Positions 9,257-18,737 of a DNA stretch of 64,000 nt are shown here, piece by piece. The notes under the pieces are model-generated. The model was given only the letters and a program-made list of their open reading frames with translations. It did not search any database and was not told the origin of the DNA. The DNA is from an uncultured Clostridia bacterium (GTDB lineage Bacteria > Bacillota > Clostridia > TANB77 > CAG-508), in contig CAKPRQ010000001.1 in NCBI GenBank assembly GCA_934182605.1, forward strand, positions 62,001-126,000, in the 5' to 3' direction. Position numbers and translations under genes: made by a program. Within the stretch, counting starts at the first letter, position 1. The number at the start of each line of letters is the position of its first letter.

Positions 9257-10336
9257 CTATTTTACATCTTTTACTTCATATTTACTTTCTCTTAAAATTA
9301 TATACCCTTTTTCTTTTTCCTCAACATTTTCAAAAACAATATTTAAAGCACCTTGCATATTTTCTCTGTTATTTACTATTCCTATATTTTTAATATTTAT
9401 ATTATTTTCTGCTAAAATAGTAGCCACTTTAGCAATTGCTCCCTTTTCATCTTTTATTATTATATTAAGAGTTGGCATTACTTGGCCATTTATTTTCTTA
9501 ATTGAAAAACTATCTCTATATTCTTTAGCGTTTTTAAAGAAATTATATATATCATTTTTGTTTTCTAAGCCAGAAATTTTTTCTCTTATATTTTCTAAAT
9601 TCCTTATATACTTTTCCAATACAGATAGTATTTCGTTTCTATTTTCTATACATATATTTTCCCACATTATAGGGTCTGCTGAAGCTATTCTTGTTATGTC
9701 TTTAAATCCTCCTGCAGCTAATAATTTCATTTTTTCATCTTCTTCATCTAGTTCTTTAACTAAATTTACTAATGCAGAAGCAATAATATGTGGAACGTGA
9801 CTTATAACTGCTACTATAAAATCATGTTTCTTTTCATCTATTAATACAGGAATTGCTTTTAATTCTAATATTATTTCTTTTAACTTTTCTATATTTTCTT
9901 TATTATTATTTTCAATTAAAATATAATATGCATTTTCAAATAAATAATCATTTGAAGTAGCATATCCTGCTCTTTCTGAACCTACCATTGGATGTGCTCC
10001 TACAAAGTTTATATTTATTCTTTCTAATTCTTCTAATATTGTACTTTTTGTACTACCTATATCTGTAATTATACAATCCTTTTTTACAATATCTTTTAAT
10101 TGAATTGCTAATTCTGATATTAAACTTACTGGAGTACATAAAAAAATAACATCAGAATCTTTAAAATCATTAAAATCTTTTGCTATTTTACTTATGCTAT
10201 TGTCATGAAGAGCTAATTCTAATGATTTTTTATTAGTATCAAATGCACATATTTCTCCAACTTTATTGGATTTAATAAGCGATTTTGCAATACAGCCACC
10301 CATAAATCCTAACCCTATTATTCCTATTTTATACAT
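9257..10336 (-). CDS. tyrA: Prephenate dehydrogenase with ACT domain
   Basis: A 359-residue NAD(P)-dependent enzyme that oxidises and decarboxylates prephenate to 4-hydroxyphenylpyruvate. The Rossmann motif GIIGLGFMGG is at residues 5-14, and GAHPMVGSERAGY holds the catalytic histidine near residue 118. A helical C-terminal dimerisation region follows, then an ACT domain from about residue 290 (MPTLNIIIKDEKGAIAKVAT), as in Bacillus-type TyrA. It is first in a three-gene operon with pheA and an aminotransferase. I saw no T-box or other leader RNA in the 190 bases between it and the tRNA gene. Confidence 0.93.
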   Translation of the reverse strand: MYKIGIIGLGFMGGCIAKSLIKSNKVGEICAFDTNKKSLELALHDNSISKIAKDFNDFKDSDVIFLCTPVSLISELAIQLKDIVKKDCIITDIGSTKSTILEELERININFVGAHPMVGSERAGYATSNDYLFENAYYILIENNNKENIEKLKEIILELKAIPVLIDEKKHDFIVAVISHVPHIIASALVNLVKELDEEDEKMKLLAAGGFKDITRIASADPIMWENICIENRNEILSVLEKYIRNLENIREKISGLENKNDIYNFFKNAKEYRDSFSIKKINGQVMPTLNIIIKDEKGAIAKVATILAENNINIKNIGIVNNRENMQGALNIVFENVEEKEKGYIILRESKYEVKDVK

Positions 10337-10529
10337 GAGTATCCCCTTTTAACTATTTAAAGCTTTTATTATATTTTCAGCAATCCTATTATGTCAAATA
10401 TAACAGTGGGTTCAAGTATTCAAGTCTTTCCACTTAAAATATGCATCACAAGTTTGCTGAATTCTTGGTTCATCAATTCTTATTAAATATTCATCATTCA
10501 TTTTCTTACCATCAGAATGTTAATACTTT

Positions 10530-10605
10530 TGGAGCTTCTAGGGAGAATCGAACTCCCGACCTACAGGTTACGAATCTGTTGCTCTACCAACTGAGCTATA
10601 GAAGC
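10530..10605 (-). tRNA. tRNA-Thr (anticodon CGU)
   Basis: A full cloverleaf can be drawn on the minus strand: acceptor GCTTCTA/TAGAAGC, D arm GCTC/GAGC, anticodon stem ACAGA/CCTGT region with loop TTCGTAA (anticodon CGT reading ACG), and T arm with TTCGATT. The discriminator is U and the CCA end is encoded. It lies between the surface-protein cluster and tyrA. Confidence 0.95.
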
Positions 10606-10694
10606 ATATTATAGAAAAGGATTACTACCTTTTCTACTTTTTTTCTAAGAAAATGCATCAGAAATGCACTTCCCTAGAAAACAATTCTTTTATA

Positions 10695-12470
10695 TCATTT
10701 AAATCTTTTGCCTTTAGAAGATCTTCCACCTTTATTATCTGTATCATTATCGTCCCATATATCTGAAGCACTTGGTTTTGTAGTATTTGTATTATTGTTT
10801 GTAAATACATCATTATATTTATTTTCTTCTCTTTTTGTATTTCCAAAAACATCATTTTGCTTTGGCATTTCTGTAGATTTTTCTATATTTGTTGTATTTT
10901 CGTTTTCAAATATATTATTTTGTTCTGTAGTAGTATTGACTTCATTATTAGCAATATTTCCTCCAAATATTCCTACATTTTCTTTTGAATTATCATTTAG
11001 CATTTCTTCAGTCTCATTTGTGTTTTCAGAAATTGTTTTGAAATCTTCCACTGCATTTTTGGTATCAAATATACTATCTTTATTATTATGGATATTAGAT
11101 AATTTTTCCAATTCTTTATAAGATTCATCTTCATCAACAGCTACTTTGAAATCACCTTTTCTTACTTTTTCACTTGGAGTATCTTCCATATCTGCAAAAT
11201 CATTCTCTGCTCTTTTTCTTGTATTAATAATTACTATAATTCCTATTAGAATTACCGCTACTATTGCTGCTAATGCAATTAAAATTATCTTACCTACTTG
11301 ATTTTTTAAAGCTTGGTTTGTTGTAGTATTTTCATCTGTTGTAGAAGCAGCCACTGTCTCAGGTTCATGTTTAGTTACAGTTATTTGATAATTTATTTTA
11401 GTCTCTCCATCTTCTGATGTTACTATTACTGTAATTAGATTTTCACCTATCTTTAAGTTACTATTTCCTACTATTTCAACTTTTGCATTTTCGTGATTTG
11501 CTGTTGCAATCACTTCTAATGTGTCTATATCTTCTGAAAATTCTGCTTTATATTCATATACATTACTTGCAAAAGTAGGATTTAATTCTAATCCTGTTAT
11601 TACTAAATTTGATAATCCAAATTCGTTAACATTTTCGTCTTCTTTATTTTCATCTTCCTTATTTTCTTCATCATCTTTTTTATTAGGATCATTTGTTTCG
11701 TCTATAACGTTAGGTGGAGTAGTTTCATCTACAGTTCCTGCTGTCTTTCTTATAATTCTTATAGAATGTGACTCTTCACTTCCGTCTTCCGCCCTAACTA
11801 CAACTGCAAAACGATTTGTACCTTCTTCCAAATTATATGTTCCATTTCCTGATACTATTGTAGCTCCTGAATCATTTGCAACTCCTGTTATAGTTACACT
11901 TTCTAATGAGTTGTCAACTGTTATATCATATATTCCTGAACTTGCTTTGTTAATTTTTCCAAATGGTGATATAGATAAGCTAGCTAAAGATGTATCACTT
12001 GATTTTGATGGTTCAGGGTCTGGTGTTGGCTCTGGGTCAGGTGTAGGTTCACTTGGCCCCTTTACTTTTATTACAGCTGTATTTGTTTCATTTGGTATGT
12101 TTTCTAAATCAGGAGTTTCCATTCCTGTTACCGAAAATTTAACATTATAAGTAGTATCTGATTCTACAGTAGGGACTTTAAATGTAAATGTTCCTAAAGT
12201 AGTTAGACCAGAATCTGAAGAATTTGTTATTATTTTTTTATCTGCACTAACTTGACCGCCTGATGCATTCGTTATAGTTAATCCAGCTGTATCTGTAAGA
12301 GTTAATGTATATGCACCTAATGCTTGCTTAGAAGTAACAGTTACAGTTACTTCACCACTTCCTGAATTAACTTCTTTATCTGTTGATACTATAACTGCAA
12401 AACTATTTAATTGTAATAAAAACATACAAGTAAAAAATATTAACACTATTGTTGATAGTTTAGTTTTCAT
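10695..12470 (-). CDS. Membrane-anchored surface protein: cohesin-like plus two cadherin-like domains
   Basis: 591 residues. A signal peptide (1-25) leads to a beta-rich domain (about 27-136) resembling cohesin/Ig-like modules (ALGAYTLTLT near 50, LGTFTFKVP near 92). A TPDPEP linker follows, then two cadherin-like beta-sandwich domains (about 160-242 and 284-368; each has a YxxxV...L..G.N...V.V...DG pattern) joined by an acidic linker. A single membrane helix spans 393-416. A long, polar, Asn/Thr/Glu-rich tail ends in basic residues (SSKGKRFK) and would be cytoplasmic. The domains therefore face outward. The gene directly upstream encodes a dockerin protein, suggesting this one displays it. 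The cohesin assignment is tentative; the cadherin-like domains and topology are firmer. Confidence 0.75.
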   Translation of the reverse strand: MKTKLSTIVLIFFTCMFLLQLNSFAVIVSTDKEVNSGSGEVTVTVTSKQALGAYTLTLTDTAGLTITNASGGQVSADKKIITNSSDSGLTTLGTFTFKVPTVESDTTYNVKFSVTGMETPDLENIPNETNTAVIKVKGPSEPTPDPEPTPDPEPSKSSDTSLASLSISPFGKINKASSGIYDITVDNSLESVTITGVANDSGATIVSGNGTYNLEEGTNRFAVVVRAEDGSEESHSIRIIRKTAGTVDETTPPNVIDETNDPNKKDDEENKEDENKEDENVNEFGLSNLVITGLELNPTFASNVYEYKAEFSEDIDTLEVIATANHENAKVEIVGNSNLKIGENLITVIVTSEDGETKINYQITVTKHEPETVAASTTDENTTTNQALKNQVGKIILIALAAIVAVILIGIIVIINTRKRAENDFADMEDTPSEKVRKGDFKVAVDEDESYKELEKLSNIHNNKDSIFDTKNAVEDFKTISENTNETEEMLNDNSKENVGIFGGNIANNEVNTTTEQNNIFENENTTNIEKSTEMPKQNDVFGNTKREENKYNDVFTNNNTNTTKPSASDIWDDNDTDNKGGRSSKGKRFK

Positions 12471-12504
12471 ATTTAATTATCTTCCTTTCATAAAAAACTA
12501 TATT

Positions 12505-14523
12505 TTAAATATTGATATCAAAATTTCCTACTGAATATTTTAATATTCTTAAAGAATCTCTAGAATCAATAATTTCATCCATATTCAGATCTGCAGCTTT
12601 TAAAAACTCATTTTTAATTTCATAAGTTCCTACTGAATATTTTAATATTCTTAAAGAATCCCTAGCATCTATTTCTCCATCTCCACTAACATCTCCCACT
12701 TTAATTACAGTATATTCTTTATCACCTAATTTTATAACATAACCTGTACCTAAAGAATTATCTGTAATTTCAGCTTCTGCTTTTTTAACTCCATACGTTT
12801 TAGCATTTAACTTTCCTGCCACGATATTTGCAGTTATACTTGGGATTATTGTTATTTTCTTATTTTCTTCATCTATATTAATATAATTCATAATTTTAAC
12901 ATAATCTTTTGAAACATATCCACTTAAGCCATTAAATAACAATACTTTATACCAATTATTAGTTTCACTTTGTATAATAAATTCTTCTTTAGGCTGTATA
13001 GAATATATCACTCTATAATCTTGTCCAGCATCTTCTCTTAAATTCAATGTTGATGATACATCTGCATACCCATAATTAATATTAGGTATAGGTTCTGCTA
13101 TTTTTCCTATAATGTTATCTTCTCCACCACCAGGCATTTCAGGTGTACCTGAATTTTCTCCATTATTAGGTGTAAATTTTTCTAAATATTCTGTTTTAGT
13201 ATAACCAATACGTCCATCCCATAATTGAATCTTATCCCATTCGGCATTATAATTTCTTTGTAACATTACTACTAAATCATCTTTATAAACTGTACTAATA
13301 ATATTTCCACCTATTGAATCTCTTATAACTAATGCTGAAGATATATCTGCATAATATAAATCTTTTCCACTATTAGATAAACTAGATATTTTATTTACAG
13401 GCATTTCTGGCATATTATCAAATACAGGAATTATAAAATTCAAATTTTCATTAAACAAACCTTCATCTACATATGTATCAAATAATGACATAGATTGTGA
13501 ATATGGATCTTGTACATTAGTCATGTATTGATGGTATAAATCACTTGAAGTTATTATTTGTGTTTCTTCTGCTTTTAAAATTTCATTTCCAACACAGTCA
13601 TATTTATAGAAATATGCTGTATTTTGTCCTGCTTTTATATAATTATCTGAATTAAATTGAGCACCTTCAACTATTGATGTATATGGACAATTCCAACCTT
13701 TACTATCTGCATATCGCAAACCATTTAATATAGCGTCACCTGTATCTGAAGCACCTATATTAAAAAAATTATATGTATTTGGATATGTTGGGTTAGTTCC
13801 ACTTGTTGAACCACTACCCGAACTACCAACTTCTTGAACTATTTTTATTATCATACTAATTGGACTCATTTTAGAAACTTCCGCTGCTTTCATAATTATA
13901 TCTGTATATGTCATAGTTACACTTTGTTGATAATTAGGGTGATTTTCATCGCTCATAACAAATGTTATAGGATTTCCATAATTGAACACAGCGTATTTTT
14001 TTACTAGATTATGAACCATTTCTCTGTTATATAAACTCTCATTATATGAAATTTCTAAAAACTGGAAAATATTTCTTTCGTTTATGAAATTTCTTGGATC
14101 CATAAAATATGCAGTTATTCCTGAATTAGCACAATAATATCCACTTTGCAAATCATTACAAGAACATCTATGTGCCACATCAAATCCATAATATACTCTA
14201 TTTTTATGTTGTTCTCCCGCTATAAATTCATTCCAATCTATTCCTGTATAATAAGCTTGAAAATTCCAATTATCATGAAATGTATCATCTACAAATTTTC
14301 TTAACAATTTTTGATAACTCTCTGGAAATGAATCTATACCATTTGTAACTTTTTGTTGATATGTACTAGCAGCTTTTACATTAGATATTGGCAATAAATT
14401 CACCATTATAAAAATTATAATAAAAAGACATATATTTACTTTTTTTATACTTGAATTATTTCTACATTTGTTTCTTTTTCTACTAAAATTACTATCTTTA
14501 TCAACTAATTTCTGCGTTTCCAT
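12505..14523 (-). CDS. Secreted glucosaminidase with SH3 domains and C-terminal dockerin
   Basis: 672 residues. A basic N-terminus precedes a signal or anchor helix (about 28-50). The catalytic region (about 205-310) looks like a GH73-type peptidoglycan N-acetylglucosaminidase: candidate catalytic Glu231 in IIKIVQEVGSSGSG, then YNFFNIGA and GLRYADSKGW. Two bacterial SH3 domains follow (about 388-448 and 484-546). At 610-672 there is a type I dockerin with two calcium loops (DVSGDGEIDARD at 611-622, DLNMDEIIDSRD at 645-656), each followed by SLRILKYSVG. It likely cuts peptidoglycan glycan strands at the cell surface and docks to a cohesin partner. The start has a strong AGGAGG. It is 34 bases upstream of the cohesin-like gene. 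Confidence 0.85.
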   Translation of the reverse strand: METQKLVDKDSNFSRKRNKCRNNSSIKKVNICLFIIIFIMVNLLPISNVKAASTYQQKVTNGIDSFPESYQKLLRKFVDDTFHDNWNFQAYYTGIDWNEFIAGEQHKNRVYYGFDVAHRCSCNDLQSGYYCANSGITAYFMDPRNFINERNIFQFLEISYNESLYNREMVHNLVKKYAVFNYGNPITFVMSDENHPNYQQSVTMTYTDIIMKAAEVSKMSPISMIIKIVQEVGSSGSGSTSGTNPTYPNTYNFFNIGASDTGDAILNGLRYADSKGWNCPYTSIVEGAQFNSDNYIKAGQNTAYFYKYDCVGNEILKAEETQIITSSDLYHQYMTNVQDPYSQSMSLFDTYVDEGLFNENLNFIIPVFDNMPEMPVNKISSLSNSGKDLYYADISSALVIRDSIGGNIISTVYKDDLVVMLQRNYNAEWDKIQLWDGRIGYTKTEYLEKFTPNNGENSGTPEMPGGGEDNIIGKIAEPIPNINYGYADVSSTLNLREDAGQDYRVIYSIQPKEEFIIQSETNNWYKVLLFNGLSGYVSKDYVKIMNYINIDEENKKITIIPSITANIVAGKLNAKTYGVKKAEAEITDNSLGTGYVIKLGDKEYTVIKVGDVSGDGEIDARDSLRILKYSVGTYEIKNEFLKAADLNMDEIIDSRDSLRILKYSVGNFDINI

Positions 14524-14619
14524 TTTTCCTCCTCTTTTGCCTTTTTTTTACAAAATTAGTATATCATTTTTTGTATTTATAAGTCAATAATTTTTGAAAA
14601 AGTTTTTAAAAAGTTTTGA

Positions 14620-14651
14620 TAAAAAAGAGGTGCTCTAATTTTTAGAGCACC
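14620..14651 (-). terminator. Rho-independent terminator after the Cys-rich gene
   Basis: A 10-base perfect stem (GGTGCTCTAA/TTAGAGCACC) with a 3-base loop is followed on the minus strand by TCTTTTTTATC. It lies 11 bases past the stop at 14662. Confidence 0.88.
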
Positions 14652-14661
14652 ATTAAGATTC

Positions 14662-15654
14662 TTATAGCCTATTTTTTATCATCTCTTTTTCATCTATATA
14701 AAACTCCCACACGCAATCAAGTTTTTGTTGTAATTTAAGGAAAGATTTTGTAAGCAAACTGTCATATATATTATATTCAATCCCCTTACTTCTTAAATAT
14801 CCACATATTAGTAATTTGCAAGATAAACTTTTTATTTTACATTTACCACAAGAAGAAGTGTCTAAGTTGTTACATTGAACTTTATTTCTCACATCATAGC
14901 AACAGCCATTATATTCTGTATATGGAAATTTAAATTTATTGTTTTTATCATACTGTGCAAAGCATTGATTATTTTTAAAATTGCAAAAATTGTAATTTTT
15001 AAACTCATTATCTAAATAATCTGAAAAATAATCATACAAGTAGGAAATCTTTTTTTCGTAATCGGCTTCTTGTAGTACTTCTAAAGCTACTTGTAATTCC
15101 CTCAGTACAAAATTGTATTTTAAATTATCTGCTTCATCATATTGAATTAAATACATAATATTTTTCAAATTATTCTTTGTAATAATTTTATTTAAATTCT
15201 TAATTAATTTATATAGTTTATATTTAGTTGTGTTTACAATATATTTCTTAACATAATCTCCATTTTTTACATCCAATACTTTATTAACTAAAATATCCTC
15301 TGTTAATCTCTTATTATCTATTTGCAAAAGATTATTATATATTCTGCATAAATTATTTTGAGAATTATAAAACCAATTCTCACCAATTTCGTAATTATTA
15401 AGATTTATATATACTGTACTATTATCAGTTATCATTTTATTTGGCGTATATTTGTTTATAATAATTACATTATCTAGATTATAATTTTGAATTTCCTTTT
15501 CATTAATTACAGTTATAAAATTTGAATTTAATTTTATCTTTTCTAAATTATACGTTCTTAAATAATGTTCAAATAAGTTTACTATAAATTCTGAATTTGG
15601 CGTATTCAATTCTTTTAAAATCGTAATTTTGCTTTTTATAATATCTATTTCCAT
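14662..15654 (-). CDS. Cysteine-rich protein of unknown function
   Basis: 330 residues, no signal peptide or membrane helix. The N-terminal 200 residues are rich in Asn, Leu, Ile and Lys and match no family I recognise. The last 120 residues hold at least twelve cysteines, including NGCCYD near 262, CGKC near 281, then CKLLICGYL, a spacing that suggests bound zinc or an iron-sulfur cluster (compare the YkgJ-like cysteine cluster proteins). This is inference only. It has its own GAGAGG site and terminator and is transcribed alone, downstream of a decayed ATPase gene. Confidence 0.6.
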   Translation of the reverse strand: MEIDIIKSKITILKELNTPNSEFIVNLFEHYLRTYNLEKIKLNSNFITVINEKEIQNYNLDNVIIINKYTPNKMITDNSTVYINLNNYEIGENWFYNSQNNLCRIYNNLLQIDNKRLTEDILVNKVLDVKNGDYVKKYIVNTTKYKLYKLIKNLNKIITKNNLKNIMYLIQYDEADNLKYNFVLRELQVALEVLQEADYEKKISYLYDYFSDYLDNEFKNYNFCNFKNNQCFAQYDKNNKFKFPYTEYNGCCYDVRNKVQCNNLDTSSCGKCKIKSLSCKLLICGYLRSKGIEYNIYDSLLTKSFLKLQQKLDCVWEFYIDEKEMIKNRL

Positions 15655-15858
15655 TTTTAACCTCTCATAAACCTTCCTGCATCATTGTTCCAACCATTTT
15701 CAGTAGTCCATCCATTATAAGCACTTTCTGCGACAGCATCATAACACCTTACTATTATCCCAAAATTTCTTCTACTACAATATAATCACTTTCTTGTATT
15801 GCTAAATCCGTTTCTTTACTTAAAATTTGTAAAAAGTAATCTGAATATATCTCTTTCA

Positions 15859-16295
15859 TTACTTTATTACGTCTATTAATTGTTCTGGCAATTCTTTGTA
15901 CTCTACGTATTCATTTAAAAAGTATAAACACATATTGGAATTATATATTTTTTCTTTTCCATATAATGAAAACATATATCCATCATAGTTTTCTTTCATT
16001 ATTGGTAATATATTTTCTGCCTCTTTTTCTTCATTTACAAAAAAATCTAAATTATATTTTTGCCTATATATGTTTCCCAAAATAATTTTTCATATTTATC
16101 TATTTTTCTTAAATCATAATAACTTTCTAACATACTTGTAAATAATGTTTTTCCAAATTTTCTCGGGCGTAAAAACATTATCCTTTTTTCTGCCAAGTTT
16201 TCTAGCATTTCTATGTATTTTGTCTTATCTACGTAATAATAATTATCGAATATTAATTCTTCATAATTGCTTATTCCATAAGGGAGTTTCTTCAT
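15859..16295 (-). pseudogene. Remnant of AAA-ATPase_like/DUF1703 protein
   Basis: Two overlapping frames match different parts of the PF09820/DUF1703 family, which is normally around 500 residues. Frame one (16295 to 16047) carries the family N-terminus LPYGISNYEEL and the Walker A region RPRKFGKTLF. Frame two (16080 to 15859) carries the later segment ENYDGYMFS...YNSNMCLYFL. The middle and the C-terminal nuclease part are gone, so the gene has an internal deletion, a frame change and a lost end. About 200 bases below it (15661-15858) hold short fragments only. This family is often mobile and multi-copy in gut bacteria. Confidence 0.75.
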
Positions 16296-16397
16296 TTATA
16301 ATCATTCCTTTTCTCGTAAACTTTATATTTATTATACTACAAATATGATAAAAAGAGCAAGACTTTTCTTACTCTTTTATAAGATTTTTATAACAAC

Positions 16398-16464
16398 GTT
16401 ACAATTAGGTGGTACTTTATAAAATCGTGGTATATAGCTATATGTTCTCTACCTGAATTGTAAC
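16398..16464. repeat. Palindromic element, subtype A, internally deleted (copy 2)
   Basis: 67 bp that keeps both termini (GTTACAATTAGGT and ACCTGAATTGTAAC) and one half of the inner hairpin (AAAATCGTGGTATATAGCTA). Nearly 80 bases of the middle are missing relative to the copy at 6286. It is the main content of the 312-base gap between the ATPase remnant and ytxC. Confidence 0.7.
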
Positions 16465-16607
16465 ATAACAACTCGTTAAACAAAAATTTGCAATGAAAAA
16501 TAAATACTTAGTAACCTCTCTTTCAAGTTTTTCATATTATAAAATGATAAATATGTATAATTTCCTTTTATAGGCAAATAATACTATTGTATTTTTAGGA
16601 GGATTCC

Positions 16608-17423
16608 ATGCTTAAAACAATATGTATAAAATCTAATAATGAGCGAGTTAATAATTATATAATAGATAGTATTAAAAAATTAAAATTAAACGATATATAT
16701 TTATCTGTCCATAATTTTTCAATATACAAAAATATAATAGTGCATTATAAAGGAAATAATTATGAAAAATTTATAAACAACTTTTCAAAATTGCTTACAA
16801 AAGTCACAATTAATTTTTATAATACCTACTTAATAAAATACTTAATAAATAATAATTATTTTTACTTTTCAGATTTTGATAAAGATAAAATTTTAGAATA
16901 TTGTAAAGAAAATTGTTTAGAAAAAAATTTTTCTTCTAAAAGCGAATTTATATTGCGAAAAACTTTTAAAGATTACCTTTTAAATAATAATAAAATTATA
17001 TTAAAAGGGTTTATAAATTTTGGCGTAAAAGATTATTTAATACTCCTAGATGAAATTGTAGGTCAAAGTGTAAATAATTATTTGATAGAAAAAGAATACA
17101 TGGAATTTATAGAGCTTTTAAAATGTTACGTAAATTCTAAGCCACCTATAGCTGATAAAATTTACTTAGTATATGAAAATCATAATTCCACCTTAATAGA
17201 TGAAAATGGAGATGATATATTAATAGATAGTAATATAGGAAATCAATACTTATCTGATATAACATTCTCCCAAAATGATTATTGCTTAAATACATTACTT
17301 ACACTATTACCTAAAGAATTAATTATAAACTATACTGACCAAAGCAAAGATGATTTTCTAACTACTTTAGAGTTAATATTTGAAGATAGAATTTTATATT
17401 CAGAACAAATCGGAAAGACTTAA
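16608..17423 (+). CDS. ytxC: YtxC-like sporulation protein
   Basis: A 271-residue protein resembling the YtxC family of Firmicutes (putative sporulation proteins of unknown mechanism): N-terminal YLSVHNFSIYKNIIVHYKG near 30-50, a helical middle with YFYFSDFDKDKILEYC, and a region FINFGVKDYLILLDEIV. The C-terminal part (NHNSTLIDENGDD, then LLPKELIINY) also fits. No signal peptide or transmembrane helix. An AGGAGG lies 6 bases before the ATG. It is one of only two plus-strand protein genes I support here, and its presence suggests a spore-forming ancestry. The YtxC call is from remembered family features, not a search. Confidence 0.7.
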   Translation: MLKTICIKSNNERVNNYIIDSIKKLKLNDIYLSVHNFSIYKNIIVHYKGNNYEKFINNFSKLLTKVTINFYNTYLIKYLINNNYFYFSDFDKDKILEYCKENCLEKNFSSKSEFILRKTFKDYLLNNNKIILKGFINFGVKDYLILLDEIVGQSVNNYLIEKEYMEFIELLKCYVNSKPPIADKIYLVYENHNSTLIDENGDDILIDSNIGNQYLSDITFSQNDYCLNTLLTLLPKELIINYTDQSKDDFLTTLELIFEDRILYSEQIGKT

Positions 17424-17477
17424 TATTGTGCAAATCTTATTTTTTTCTCTTTGGCTTTCCATAAATTTGTTCTGTGC

Positions 17478-17512
17478 CAATTTTACTTTAGTAAAATTGT
17501 GTACATTTTTAT
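17478..17512. terminator. Hairpin between convergent genes ytxC and femX
   Basis: A perfect 9-base stem (CAATTTTAC/GTAAAATTG, loop TTTA) is followed on the plus strand by GTACATTTTTATTATT. It lies between two convergent genes. The T-run is weak. A longer imperfect pairing (17401-17417 with 17455-17474) covers the end of ytxC. Confidence 0.4.
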
Positions 17513-17514
17513 TA

Positions 17515-18573
17515 TTATTGATTTTTCTTTCTTGCTTTTTTTATTTGAAGATTCCTGTATGCTTCTCCTAATGTATTAAAAGCAAAGTTTGTAAGTGGTT
17601 TAAATACCATATACAATTCGCCAACGAATTCTACAAAATCTCCATTAAAGCCTTTTTTAAATTTATATATGCCATATTGTGGATGATGTTCGTCTACGTG
17701 TCCAGAAACTCCTCTAAAGTCATATATATCACATTTCTTTTCAAGAGCCCATTTTATCATTTCCCATTGTACTAAATAATTTGGCATTACATTTCTATTT
17801 TCATTTGAACTTGCACCATACAAATACCAAACTTTATTACCATAATAAATTGCAATCGCTCCTGATATAGGTTTTCCATTATAATCTGCCATTATAACTC
17901 TTAAATAATCTTTTCCCATACAATCATACATTTCTTCAAAGTATTCTAAAGGTCTTATAAGGAAATTATCTCTATTTCCAGTCTCTTGCATTATTCTATA
18001 AAAATCCTTTAAATCTTCCTTTCCGCCATCTCTTATAGTAACACCTTTTCTACCTGCTAAACGAATATTATATCTCGTTTTTTCATGGAATGATTTTAAT
18101 AATTCTTCTTCTGTCTTATCTTTAACATTTAAACGGAATACATATCTTGGTTGAATAACTTCGCTAAAGTCTTTTACATTTTCCTTTAATTTAAATCCTA
18201 CTTCTTGTGCTATCTTTTTAAATTCTTCATCATTATCTGGAATATCTGGGTCTACTCTTAATATAAAAGCATTGTACTTTTTAGCCAATTCTTTTGCTCC
18301 ATTAACTAAATCTTGAAAAGTTTCTTTATCATGAATATCACATACAGGTCCTCTAGGTGAATACATTATACTTGCATTAATATATGGCAATTTTCTTATT
18401 AAAATACTCATAGCACCTTTTATATTGCCAGCTTTATCTTCAGATAAAACAACTTCATTTTTCCATTCAGACTTTAACTTTGCCCATTCTGGTGATTGTA
18501 AAAAATGTCCCTTTGGATGTTTTTGATTAAACTCAATAAATTTTTCTCTATTACTATCATCTACTAATATCAT
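17515..18573 (-). CDS. FemABX peptidoglycan aminoacyltransferase
   Basis: A 352-residue Fem-type ligase, two GNAT-like domains: FLQSPEWAKLK near the start, MYSPRGPVCDIHD near residue 70, FHEKTRYNIRLAGRKGV near 165, WYLYGASSNENRNVMPNYL near 250, and YDFRGVSG near 285 with YKFKKGFNG. This family uses aminoacyl-tRNA to add the amino acids that bridge peptidoglycan stems, acting at the cytoplasmic face on lipid II. The coiled-coil insert of staphylococcal FemA is absent, as in FemX/MurM-like members. Which amino acid is added cannot be told. A good AGGAG precedes the ATG. Confidence 0.87.
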   Translation of the reverse strand: MILVDDSNREKFIEFNQKHPKGHFLQSPEWAKLKSEWKNEVVLSEDKAGNIKGAMSILIRKLPYINASIMYSPRGPVCDIHDKETFQDLVNGAKELAKKYNAFILRVDPDIPDNDEEFKKIAQEVGFKLKENVKDFSEVIQPRYVFRLNVKDKTEEELLKSFHEKTRYNIRLAGRKGVTIRDGGKEDLKDFYRIMQETGNRDNFLIRPLEYFEEMYDCMGKDYLRVIMADYNGKPISGAIAIYYGNKVWYLYGASSNENRNVMPNYLVQWEMIKWALEKKCDIYDFRGVSGHVDEHHPQYGIYKFKKGFNGDFVEFVGELYMVFKPLTNFAFNTLGEAYRNLQIKKARKKNQ

Positions 18574-18737
18574 CTTCTTAAGCTCTCCTTTATAAATTTA
18601 TCACTTCTCTATTGTACTACAAAGTTACAGAAAAAACAATATAGCATAAACATTTTTTCACATTTTTTTAAGATATATGAAATACTTAAATTTCTACTCT
18701 ACCTAATATTTTATACGAATTTTACAAATATACATCT

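Noticed and set aside
10412..10501. A 29-codon frame on the minus strand (MNDEYLIRIDEPRIQQTCDA...) between the tRNA and tyrA.
   Set aside because: It has no clear ribosome binding site and is too short to judge. It could be the end of a lost gene, but I recognise no family.
10337..10529. Possible T-box or attenuator before tyrA.
   Set aside because: No T-box core (TGGGTGGTACCGCG-like) and no convincing terminator/antiterminator pair is visible.
10611..10650. Hairpin AGAAAAGG/CCTTTTCT with a T-run between the tRNA and the surface protein gene.
   Set aside because: Its T-run lies on the plus strand where no upstream gene exists, so I do not call it a terminator with confidence.
10658..10855. 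A 65-codon minus-strand frame at the end of the cohesin-like gene.
   Set aside because: It is the same region in another frame, with unusual composition and no start signal.
11521..12150. A 209-codon plus-strand frame opposite the cohesin-like protein gene.
   Set aside because: Low-complexity Ser/Phe-rich shadow of a gene with acidic and Pro-rich linkers; no ribosome site.
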